Below are positions 13,420 to 20,114 of a DNA stretch of 21,232 nt, one piece after another. A model generated the notes under the pieces. That model did not search any database. It was not told the DNA's origin and saw only the letters and a program-made list of their open reading frames with translations. Source of the DNA: JBCBKZ01 sp039026975. Lineage in GTDB: Bacteria; Bacteroidota; Bacteroidia; J057. Within the stretch, counting starts at the first letter, position 1. Each line of letters opens with the position of its first letter. A program made the translations under genes and the position numbers. Location of the stretch: positions 1-21,232 of the forward strand of contig JBCCLI010000073.1 in assembly GCA_039026975.1 (NCBI GenBank), given 5' to 3'.

Positions 13420-16392
13420 TTAATTCACAATCAGCGTCCTGCTGGCGGCTCCTCTATCAGTTTTGATTCTGATAAAGTACATGCCAGGAGCTAGGTTTTC
13501 CAGGTTCCAGCTTTCCGTGTATACACGTACATTATCAGCACGCTCAGCACGCAGGATTCTCCCCTGAAGGTCTATCAAGCTTAATTGTAAGCTTTCTACC
13601 TGCTCCAAACTGATAGCTAGGTTGATGCTAGCGGAAGCAGGGTTAGGGAATACTTCCCAGGAACTTACCCCAGCGGCTAACTCATCTTCTAGAGAGGTAG
13701 TTACACAGGCTATCCCCTCAACTATGACTGTATCTGTTACCGTACATCCATTAGCGTCAGTTATGGTAGCACTATAAGAACCACCACATAAGCCAAAGTT
13801 AAAAGACTGAGCCGTACCGTCATTCCACAGATAAGTATATGGAGAGGTTCCCGTACCAGCATCCGCAGTGATAGTAGCCGTTCCGGTAAAAGGCTCATTC
13901 TCATTTGCATTAGGCGTAGAAGAGACATTAGCAGCAAGCGCCACAGGCTCAACAACTGTAAAAGAATCTATAGCCGTACAGTTATTCTCATCTGTTACGG
14001 TAACCGTATAAGTTCCACCAGCCAAGCTGTCTAAGTCAGGGGTAATGGCGCCTGTACTCCAGGAATAGCTAAGTTCTCCCGTTCCTCCACCTGTAGAAAG
14101 GTTGATACTTCCATCTTCAAATCCAGCACAGGTAACAGAAGTAAGCTGAGCAGAAGTAGAAATGGTATCCGGCTCTACAATGATAGCTGTGGCAAAGGTA
14201 GCACAGTTATTAGCATCTGTAACTTTCAGTTCAGCTATACCAGCAGGAAGGGCAATGGCTATGGAGTCAGTTTCTCCATTAGACCATTCATAGGCAAAAG
14301 GAGCCGTACCTCCCGTAACGCCAGCAGCAGCAGATCCATCTAGCTCCCCTGCGCAGGTGATATTGGAAATATTAGCTGCCTCTATGCTAATAGTAGGCGC
14401 CCCCTGGTTAGCTAGCGTGACCGTAATGGACTCATTACATCCTACTGAGTCCTCCAGGAATACAGTATATACCCCAGCAGCCAGATCACTTACTGTGGAA
14501 GTAGTTGCTAGACCTGCATTAGCATCCCATGCATAGCTAAAAGTACCTAAGCCTCCACTAGAAGATACCACAATAGATCCATCAGCTGCCCCACAAGAAG
14601 GTTCATTTACGGTGACACTGTTCACAAAAGGATTTTGGGCACAGTTATAGAAGAATCCTGGATCTTCCGTGAAATCCGCTGAAGCGTAATTTACATCGGA
14701 TACGTACCAGAAGGAAACAGGGGTAAGGGCACTATTACCATCTAAATCCATAAATACAGTAGGTACCGTATAGCCATCATTAGTGGTAATGGCAGTAGGA
14801 GAAACCTTAGGCATAAGTACAAAGCCATCCCAAGTAGGATCTCCCTGCGTCCAATTAGTATAAGGAGATACTTTATAGGAATTCAGGTCAAAGGCCCTTC
14901 CTATCAGATTAGGCGCTATATTATCCGTAGACCCACTAAGGGTGGTGTCTGTATCTGTCCAGGAGTAGAAAATGACACTTCCATCTTCAGACCTGGAAAT
15001 CTGCATCCAGGGATCTACTGATTCCAGTAAGGCTGCATCATCAGCATTATTGGGATCTCCAAATTCTCCTCTGAAGGCACTCTGGTTCCCCAGGTACAGC
15101 ATATTCCATTCTCCCAGATTATCTCTGGTGAAGTCATAAGCATAGATGATAATACCCGATGAAATGGCATAACCGGCTAGCCCATCTCCTCCAGCCAGCA
15201 GGGGATTAGCACCAGCATTCCCCACTACGGCTAGCATATGTGGATTACCATCTTTATCTACTACCAGGTCTGTCTGGAAACCTGTAGTGGCTTTACCCGT
15301 TCCTGCTGGAAGGGTATCTCCCGAAGCGTCATCTATAAACAGAGCCGACTGTAGAGAGTCTGTCAACTCAGGAAAAGCGCCCATATCAAACTCATAGGGG
15401 TCTTCCCATGTATTTCCGCCATCTGTAGTTTCAATAAAGATAGGAGAATATACCGTATCCTGCCCCCCTACCAGATCTCCCAGGAATCCTACATAGCCTG
15501 TACTCCCGTCCGGGCTAAAAGCAATATTAGGCGTGGTAAACCTAGCCTGACCATCAAAATTCAGGAAGAAGTCAGGGGTAAGTGTAGCTACCTCTGACCA
15601 GTCAATAACACCTGAGGTAGAATTGAATGTTCCCTTGTTTACCACTATACCATCTGTCAGTCCGTCTACTGTTCCGTCAATAGAACTACGGGCTACATAC
15701 CAGAATTCTCCAGGCACCCTTTCTACCAGTGAGTAGGGTAAATACTGCCCACCATCCTGGTACTGATATATTTCCTGAGTAACTGTAGCGCCTCCGGCAA
15801 CATCCTGAGCCGTCCCTAAAATATGGCCATTCCATCCTTGGTTATTAGTAGAGAGAACAGGACCTACATAGGCTATGTTCACAGCATCATCAGCTCCTTG
15901 AAAAAAGGTGAAATTGGGATACCTGGAAGCCCTTTCAAAGTCTGGGTTAAGCGGTCCATACCCAAAACATCCATTAGTAGAAGAAGAAGCTTCTGCCAAG
16001 TCCCAACTTTGGCCTCCATCAGCAGAAATAGAGTACCTGTATATTCCATTTTCCCCTCCACAATCATTGATGTTCTGGCGGTAAATAAAGCCGACGTTGT
16101 TTCCCAAGGTACTAAGCTGGTGGTTATCAGATGCCACAAAGGTATAGGCATTAGAGGCCTCTCCTATTTTAGAAATGGTTACTGCACCTGTAGTTAGGAT
16201 CTTTTCTCCCGCTCTTGGACTCTCCGTGCTACGGGTGGCCTGCTGCCTTAAGGCATCAGCTCCTATCTCTTTCTGAAGAGATTCCAGCGTATAGCTTTTG
16301 GTATTAATTGAGGATTTGGGTAAAACCCGCTGTGCTTGCACGTGGAATGACATCATGCACAATACACATGCCAGGGATAAAATTTGTTTCAT
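13420..16392 (-). CDS. secreted T9SS cargo protein with Asp-box and SprB-like repeats
   Basis: 990 residues. The signal peptide MKQILSLACVLCMMSFHVQA ends near residue 20. Residues about 60-585 look like a beta-propeller: two Asp-boxes (SADGGQSW at 123-130, TTDGGNTW at 322-329) and other DG-rich strands resemble sialidase/BNR folds, but no sialidase active-site set is visible. Four SprB/PKD-like beta modules follow (about 592-660, 675-740, 748-816, 836-892). They repeat NxTCAG-xDGS, PFxYxWSNG, AGxYTVTVTDxNxC and end in VEP; the fourth is degenerate at its start. The C-terminal 80 residues (WEVFPNPASASINL ... LAPGMYFIRIKT ... LIVN) are a type A T9SS sorting domain, so the protein should cross the outer membrane by T9SS and lose that tail. 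It is monocistronic. Function beyond secretion, perhaps adhesion or a surface layer, is unknown. Confidence 0.9.
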   Translation of the reverse strand: MKQILSLACVLCMMSFHVQAQRVLPKSSINTKSYTLESLQKEIGADALRQQATRSTESPRAGEKILTTGAVTISKIGEASNAYTFVASDNHQLSTLGNNVGFIYRQNINDCGGENGIYRYSISADGGQSWDLAEASSSTNGCFGYGPLNPDFERASRYPNFTFFQGADDAVNIAYVGPVLSTNNQGWNGHILGTAQDVAGGATVTQEIYQYQDGGQYLPYSLVERVPGEFWYVARSSIDGTVDGLTDGIVVNKGTFNSTSGVIDWSEVATLTPDFFLNFDGQARFTTPNIAFSPDGSTGYVGFLGDLVGGQDTVYSPIFIETTDGGNTWEDPYEFDMGAFPELTDSLQSALFIDDASGDTLPAGTGKATTGFQTDLVVDKDGNPHMLAVVGNAGANPLLAGGDGLAGYAISSGIIIYAYDFTRDNLGEWNMLYLGNQSAFRGEFGDPNNADDAALLESVDPWMQISRSEDGSVIFYSWTDTDTTLSGSTDNIAPNLIGRAFDLNSYKVSPYTNWTQGDPTWDGFVLMPKVSPTAITTNDGYTVPTVFMDLDGNSALTPVSFWYVSDVNYASADFTEDPGFFYNCAQNPFVNSVTVNEPSCGAADGSIVVSSSGGLGTFSYAWDANAGLATTSTVSDLAAGVYTVFLEDSVGCNESITVTLANQGAPTISIEAANISNITCAGELDGSAAAGVTGGTAPFAYEWSNGETDSIAIALPAGIAELKVTDANNCATFATAIIVEPDTISTSAQLTSVTCAGFEDGSINLSTGGGTGELSYSWSTGAITPDLDSLAGGTYTVTVTDENNCTAIDSFTVVEPVALAANVSSTPNANENEPFTGTATITADAGTGTSPYTYLWNDGTAQSFNFGLCGGSYSATITDANGCTVTDTVIVEGIACVTTSLEDELAAGVSSWEVFPNPASASINLAISLEQVESLQLSLIDLQGRILRAERADNVRVYTESWNLENLAPGMYFIRIKTDRGAASRTLIVN

Positions 16393-16423
16393 AAGTACGT
16401 AATTATTGTAGTTCTAGTCATAA

Positions 16424-16460
16424 CGGAAAGTCAGATAGATTATGATAATTCAACTTTCCG
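16424..16460. promoter_or_regulatory. 8-bp inverted repeat upstream of the T9SS cargo gene
   Basis: CGGAAAGT (16424-16431) and ACTTTCCG (16453-16460) are perfect inverted arms separated by 21 nt, 31 nt upstream of the cargo gene start. It could be a regulator-binding site or a leader hairpin; sequence alone does not decide. No TAnnTTTG element was found on the minus strand here. Confidence 0.35.
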
Positions 16461-16843
16461 GACTTCTTAGGTGAAAAGAAAGACCTATTGTAGCTTACTA
16501 TAACCTGTATATTTCTTTAAAGTTAAGAACTTATCAAGCGAGATAGTATGCTCAAATGCTGTTTAAATGGCTAAATTTCTCACAGATACCTAGCATAAAA
16601 AAGTAGACTCCTCTTCATTTTCATCAAGATAATGTGCTATTCTGTCAGAAAACTAGGTAATAAATACTCCCTATCTAGTTAGCTATCAGACAACTCAGCT
16701 ATTTTAAACATGATCTTGTAAAAAGATTTCCATTAACATGCTTAGATGCTAAACAGAATACCCGATTTTCTCAGACTAATTATAAAAGTGCTAACAACTC
16801 AAAAAAGAAATTCCCTAATCCATTAATATTCCACTAACTTTTT
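16461..16843. other. AT-rich non-coding stretch
   Basis: About 380 bp between the cargo gene leader and the met promoter. It is strongly AT-rich, with stop codons in all frames. I see no gene, repeat or stable structure in it. Confidence 0.5.
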
Positions 16844-16873
16844 TTGAATTATTAAAAGTGGCTCCTATATTTG
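16844..16873 (+). promoter_or_regulatory. consensus Bacteroidota promoter of the met unit
   Basis: TTG (16844-16846; TTTG if extended by one base), a 19-nt spacer, then TATATTTG (16866-16873). Both elements and the spacing fit the TTTG/TAnnTTTG consensus. The expected transcription start is near 16880, some 20 nt before the riboswitch P1 strand and about 315 nt before the metY ATG. Confidence 0.8.
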
Positions 16874-16879
16874 TTCACT

Positions 16880-16905
16880 CTAGTTCCCTCCTATGGTGGA
16901 ACTAG
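16880..16905 (+). promoter_or_regulatory. 5'-terminal hairpin that competes with riboswitch P1
   Basis: CTAGTTCC (16880-16887) pairs perfectly with GGAACTAG (16898-16905) around a 10-nt loop. It would be the very first structure in the transcript. Its 3' arm shares ACTAG with the 5' strand of P1 (16901-16906), so hairpin and P1 cannot form together. Confidence 0.6.
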
Positions 16906-17008
16906 TATATAAAGAATGAGGTGAGAGAACTGGCTCCATGACCCTCTGGCAACCTTCCCAAAGACGAAAGGTGCCCCATCCAGCCCAAAATGGGAAAGAT
17001 AAACTAGT
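16901..17008 (+). promoter_or_regulatory. SAM riboswitch (SAM-I/S-box type)
   Basis: The core agagaactggctccatgac, then ctctGGCAACC (16948-16954 for GGCAACC) and GGTGC (16970-16974), is the S-box signature. P3 is ACCTT (16952-16956)/AAGGT (16968-16972). P4 is CCCAT (16975-16979)/ATGGG (16990-16994), followed by the conserved AAAGAT before the P1 3' strand. P1 is ACTAGT (16901-16906)/ACTAGT (17003-17008), extended by TAT/ATA across one A/A mismatch. P2 can form from AGAG (16924-16927) with CTCT (16944-16947). SAM binding should stabilise P1 and lower expression of the O-acetylhomoserine pathway genes downstream. The expression platform is not a simple terminator: no hairpin with a U-tract follows. 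Confidence 0.88.
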
Positions 17009-17022
17009 AACACCAAGAATTC

Positions 17023-17091
17023 ATGCTAAAAACATTCCAGTTAACATTATCTCGCATCTGTCAGAACAGCGCCTCCTGTTGTTGCTGTTAG
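17023..17091 (+). CDS. 22-residue leader peptide ending in four cysteines
   Basis: ATG 17023-17025 to TAG 17089-17091. The peptide starts MLKTFQLTLSRIC and ends SASCCCC; codons TGT TGT TGC TGT directly precede the stop, and a fifth Cys is at position 13. It starts 14 nt after the riboswitch P1 helix and ends 105 nt before the metY ATG. The Cys codons overlap the 3' arm of a hairpin (AACAGC 17065-17070/GCTGTT 17084-17089), and AACAG can instead pair with CTGTT at 17076-17080. A run of the regulated amino acid just before a stop is the hallmark of attenuation leader peptides. Cysteine-run leaders are known from actinobacterial sulfur genes, so I infer control by tRNA-Cys charging. Translation is not proven. 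Confidence 0.6.
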   Translation: MLKTFQLTLSRICQNSASCCCC

Positions 17092-17112
17092 CAGACTTAT
17101 ACTCTCATGCCA

Positions 17113-17151
17113 ATAGCCATCTTGAAATGGTTATGTAGGTGTGGGCACCTA
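17113..17151 (+). promoter_or_regulatory. two tandem hairpins between leader ORF and metY
   Basis: Hairpin 1: AATAGCCAT (17112/17113-17120) with ATGGTTAT (17127-17134), eight pairs including one G-U, loop cttgaa. Hairpin 2: TAGGTG (17136-17141)/CACCTA (17146-17151), loop tggg, perfect. They are one base apart and lie 45 nt before the metY start. No U-run follows, so they may act on translation, on Rho access or on RNA stability. They are plausible output structures for the riboswitch and leader ORF. Confidence 0.5.
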
Positions 17152-17196
17152 AATCGTAATCAATTACCATATTTCTTACATAATTCCTATACAACT

Positions 17197-18516
17197 ATGA
17201 GTACAAATTATCGTTTCGAGACGCTTCAGCTACACGCTGGACAGGAAGAAGTAGAAGGCACTACCCGGTCAAGAGCAGTACCTGTATACCAGACTACCTC
17301 TTATACATTCAAGGATAGTGATCATGCAGCCAAGTTGTTTGCCTTACAAGAGTTCGGGAATATCTATACCCGAATCATGAACCCTACTACAGACACTTTT
17401 GAGAAGAGGATAGCGGCCCTAGAGGGAGGGGTAGCAGCTGTGGGTACTGCTTCTGGTCAGTCAGCTCAGTTCTTGGCACTGAATAATGTGCTTCTGTCAG
17501 GAGATAACTTTATATCCAGCTCTCACCTCTATGGAGGCACTTATAATCAGTTTAAGGTAGCTTTTAAGCGTCTGGGAGTAGAAGTTCGCTTTGCTGATGG
17601 CGTAAATGTGGCCAGCTATGAGCCCTTGATAGATGAAAAAACCAAAGCCATCTATCTGGAAACTATGGGAAACCCAGAATATAGTATCCCTGACTTTGAG
17701 GCATTTGCTAAACTGGGAGATAAGCATGGAATTCCTATTATAGTAGATAATACCTTTGGAGCAGGTGGATACCTTTGCCAGCCTATTAAATATGGCGTCA
17801 ATGTAGTAACTCACTCTGCTACAAAGTGGATCGGGGGTCATGGAACCAGCATAGGCGGTGTTATAGTAGACGGGGGTAATTTTGATTATGGAAGTGGAAA
17901 GTTCCCTCAGTTTACCCAGCCCTCTGAAGGATATCATGGATTAGTATTCAATGACATCTTTGGTCCTGCTGGCCCATTTGGAAATATAGTGTTTGCTATT
18001 AGAGCAAGAGTAGAAGGCTTAAGAGATTTTGGTCCCGCTCAAGCTCCTTTCAACTCATTCCTCCTGCTACAGGGCCTAGAAACACTTTCTCTAAGAGTGC
18101 AGAGAACGGTAGATAATGCGCTGAACATAGCCAAGTGGTTAGATGCGCATCCACAGGTAGCATCAGTGAAGTATGCTGGTTTGGAAAGTCATTCCCATCA
18201 TGAGAATGCCAAGAAATACTTAACTAATGGATTTGGTGGCGTATTGAGCTTTGTCTTAAAAGGAGATCGAGAAGCAGCTATCCAATTTGTCAACAGCTTG
18301 CAGCTAGTGAGCCACTTGGCTAATGTTGGGGATGCCAAAACCTTAATTATTCACCCTTCTTCTACTACTCACCAGCAGTTATCTGCTACGGAGCAGTTAG
18401 CCGCAGGGGTAGGACCTACCATGCTCAGGCTATCTGTAGGGATAGAGCATGTAGATGATATTAAGGATGATCTGACGCATGCATTTGAGACTATCAATGT
18501 GCCTGTTACAGCATAA
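17197..18516 (+). CDS. metY: O-acetylhomoserine sulfhydrylase (PLP-dependent)
   Basis: A 439-residue cytoplasmic enzyme of the Cys/Met-metabolism PLP family. It makes L-homocysteine from O-acetyl-L-homoserine and sulfide. The N-terminus FETLQLHAGQEEVEGTTRSRAVPVYQTTSY is typical of this sulfhydrylase rather than of cystathionine synthases. It has YTRIMNPTT, the phosphate-binding SGQSAQ region (86-91), DNTFGAGG (184-191) and the PLP lysine Lys210 in SATKWIGGHGT. IHPSSTTHQQL and LRLSVGIEHVDDI complete the fold, and the length is normal. I chose ATG 17197: the frame extends 30 codons upstream to 17107, but that part is leader sequence with hairpins and no family similarity. It is controlled by the upstream riboswitch and probably by the Cys leader. 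A palindromic terminator follows, then metX. Confidence 0.95.
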   Translation: MSTNYRFETLQLHAGQEEVEGTTRSRAVPVYQTTSYTFKDSDHAAKLFALQEFGNIYTRIMNPTTDTFEKRIAALEGGVAAVGTASGQSAQFLALNNVLLSGDNFISSSHLYGGTYNQFKVAFKRLGVEVRFADGVNVASYEPLIDEKTKAIYLETMGNPEYSIPDFEAFAKLGDKHGIPIIVDNTFGAGGYLCQPIKYGVNVVTHSATKWIGGHGTSIGGVIVDGGNFDYGSGKFPQFTQPSEGYHGLVFNDIFGPAGPFGNIVFAIRARVEGLRDFGPAQAPFNSFLLLQGLETLSLRVQRTVDNALNIAKWLDAHPQVASVKYAGLESHSHHENAKKYLTNGFGGVLSFVLKGDREAAIQFVNSLQLVSHLANVGDAKTLIIHPSSTTHQQLSATEQLAAGVGPTMLRLSVGIEHVDDIKDDLTHAFETINVPVTA

Positions 18517-18542
18517 TCAGAAATTCTGTGTATTTTTCAATG

Positions 18543-18570
18543 GCTCCAGGCATATGCCTGGAGCTTATTT
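18543..18570 (+). terminator. palindromic terminator after metY
   Basis: GCTCCAGGCATATGCCTGGAGC (palindrome, 18543-18564) gives a stem of up to nine pairs with a CATATG apex, followed by ttattt (18565-18570). It lies 27 nt past the metY stop. The T-run is short, so partial read-through into metX is plausible; no good metX promoter was found between 18565 and 18669. Confidence 0.6.
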
Positions 18571-18669
18571 CAATCAGTAAGGGTATGCATAAGTATGGCT
18601 TTTACGGAAAACCTAAGGGGTATTCATCTATTCTAGCAACCAAATTTCTGCGCATAGGTATACGATAGC

Positions 18670-19707
18670 ATGAGTTCAGCCATCCAATATTTTGATTCTC
18701 CACAGCCCTTTTCTCTAGAAAGTGGAGATACCCTACCTACCCTCAGGATAGCCTATCAAACCTTTGGAAAGTTGAATGCACAGCAGGACAATGTCATTTG
18801 GGTGTGTCATGCCCTTACAGGTAATACAGAAATTGACGACTGGTGGAGCGGCCTTTTTGGAGCTAATAATGTGTTTGATCCGGACCAGTATTTCATTGTC
18901 TGTGCTAATATGCTAGGTTCTTGTTATGGTTCTACTGATGCGCTCCATATTAACCCCGCTACGGGTACTTCCTGGTATCATAACTTTCCGCCCATTACCA
19001 ACAGAGATATGGTATCCGCTTTTGATATGTTGAGACAGCACCTTGGCATACGCTCTATTTACCTCATTACGGGTGGCTCTATGGGTGGACAGCACGCTCT
19101 GGAATGGGCTATCTCCTCCCCTACCCTTTTTAGGTATTTGGTGCCTATGGCTACTAATGCCTGGCATTCTCCCTGGGGCATTGCCTTTAATGAGTCCCAA
19201 CGGATGGCCATAGAAGCAGACCCTAGCTGGCAGACAGCTACAGCAGATGCCGGCCTGATAGGCTTGCGGGCTGCCAGGGCCACTGCCATGATATCCTACA
19301 GGTCTTACGAGACCTATCAACAAACTCAGACTGAGGAGGATATCAATAAAACAGATCAGTATAAAGCCTCTTCCTACCAGCAGTACCAGGGCCTTAAACT
19401 GAGTAAGCGCTTCCATACCTTTGCTTATTGGACCTTATCCAAGGCCATGGATTCTCATCATGTAGGAAGAAATAGAGGAGGAGCTGTCCCAGCATTAGCA
19501 CATATTCAGGCTAATACGCTGGTCATCGGAATTAGCAGTGATAGTCTTTTCCCCATTCATGAACAGGTTTATCTAGCTGAACATATTCCTCAGGCTAAAC
19601 TCAATATTATAGATTCTCTCTATGGACATGATGGCTTCCTCATAGAGTTCGAACCCATCAAACGGGCTGTACAGTCATTCTTGAAAGATTCTCCTGTGAC
19701 TGCCTAA
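18670..19707 (+). CDS. metX: homoserine O-acetyltransferase
   Basis: A 345-residue alpha/beta-hydrolase enzyme that acetylates L-homoserine with acetyl-CoA to supply O-acetyl-L-homoserine to MetY. It shows the family motifs HALTGN (47-52), NMLGSCYGSTD (80-90), the nucleophile Ser137 in GGSMGGQ, Asp291 in GISSDSLFP and His320 in YGHDGFLIE, which form the Ser-Asp-His triad. The nucleophile elbow reads GGSMGG where GPSMGG is more usual; the nucleophile itself is intact. Length matches MetX without extra CBS domains. It lies 153 nt after metY in the same direction, so the two steps are paired. It may depend on metY read-through or a weak own promoter. Its last 33 bases overlap the 3' end of the facing gene. 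Confidence 0.95.
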   Translation: MSSAIQYFDSPQPFSLESGDTLPTLRIAYQTFGKLNAQQDNVIWVCHALTGNTEIDDWWSGLFGANNVFDPDQYFIVCANMLGSCYGSTDALHINPATGTSWYHNFPPITNRDMVSAFDMLRQHLGIRSIYLITGGSMGGQHALEWAISSPTLFRYLVPMATNAWHSPWGIAFNESQRMAIEADPSWQTATADAGLIGLRAARATAMISYRSYETYQQTQTEEDINKTDQYKASSYQQYQGLKLSKRFHTFAYWTLSKAMDSHHVGRNRGGAVPALAHIQANTLVIGISSDSLFPIHEQVYLAEHIPQAKLNIIDSLYGHDGFLIEFEPIKRAVQSFLKDSPVTA

Positions 19708-20109
19708 CCATGCTTTGCAGTCGGAAATGAAAGCTAGGGAAGGGAAAGGAGATTGAGGGGTATAGGTAGGAGATCCATCTACTGGACATGGAGTAGCCAT
19801 ACTGATAAGTCCAAGGAGAATGGTATCCTGTTCTATCTCTTCCTTTATCCGCCCATCCGTAAACATTCTCCTAACTTTAGTCTGATGGATCTCCATGACT
19901 TTTTTCTCCCTGGCATTCACTGGATTACATACTATAAAACGCTCATGAAAACTATGTAACTCCTGCACCTCTCTCTTAGCCTTCACATCATGCTCATATA
20001 TCTCAGAAGTATTAATGAAGTGAAACAGGGTGATTCCTAATATGAGAATAGCCAATGTTCTAGCTACGGCTTGATATAGATTTATGGGTTTGGCTGGTAC
20101 GTAATGCAT
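19675..20109 (-). CDS. small membrane-anchored protein of unknown function
   Basis: 144 residues, not recognised. A short N-terminal segment is followed by one hydrophobic helix (about 14-34, AVARTLAILILGITLFHFIN), then a charged, probably helical region (about 38-98, with many Lys/Arg/Glu) and a Pro/Ser/Thr-rich tail with two cysteines. The start ATG 20107-20109 is 5 nt after the stop of the transglycosylase-like gene, so the two should be co-transcribed and perhaps act together at the cell envelope. The last 33 bases overlap the metX 3' end on the other strand. Operon spacing and a sensible topology argue for a real gene; lack of a known family keeps confidence moderate. Confidence 0.6.
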   Translation of the reverse strand: MHYVPAKPINLYQAVARTLAILILGITLFHFINTSEIYEHDVKAKREVQELHSFHERFIVCNPVNAREKKVMEIHQTKVRRMFTDGRIKEEIEQDTILLGLISMATPCPVDGSPTYTPQSPFPSLAFISDCKAWLGSHRRIFQE

Positions 20110-20114
20110 GTGTG

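Noticed and set aside
15823..16197. 124-codon frame antisense to the T9SS cargo gene
   Set aside because: Shadow of a real gene; no domain or start context.
16938..17138. 66-codon frame starting inside the SAM aptamer, with a run of six leucines
   Set aside because: Its first part is translated aptamer sequence, and the leucine run is the same DNA as the Cys codons read in another frame. The short Cys frame has its own ATG and a stop right after the run.
17497..17937. 146-codon frame antisense to metY
   Set aside because: It is a shadow of a strongly conserved enzyme gene, with no signal, domain or promoter of its own.
18913..19416. 167-codon frame antisense to metX
   Set aside because: It overlaps the catalytic core of metX on the opposite strand, and its composition is that of a shadow ORF.
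18493..19707. MetY and MetX both end in the residues PVTA
   Set aside because: Only four residues, encoded by different codons and in unrelated folds; most likely chance.
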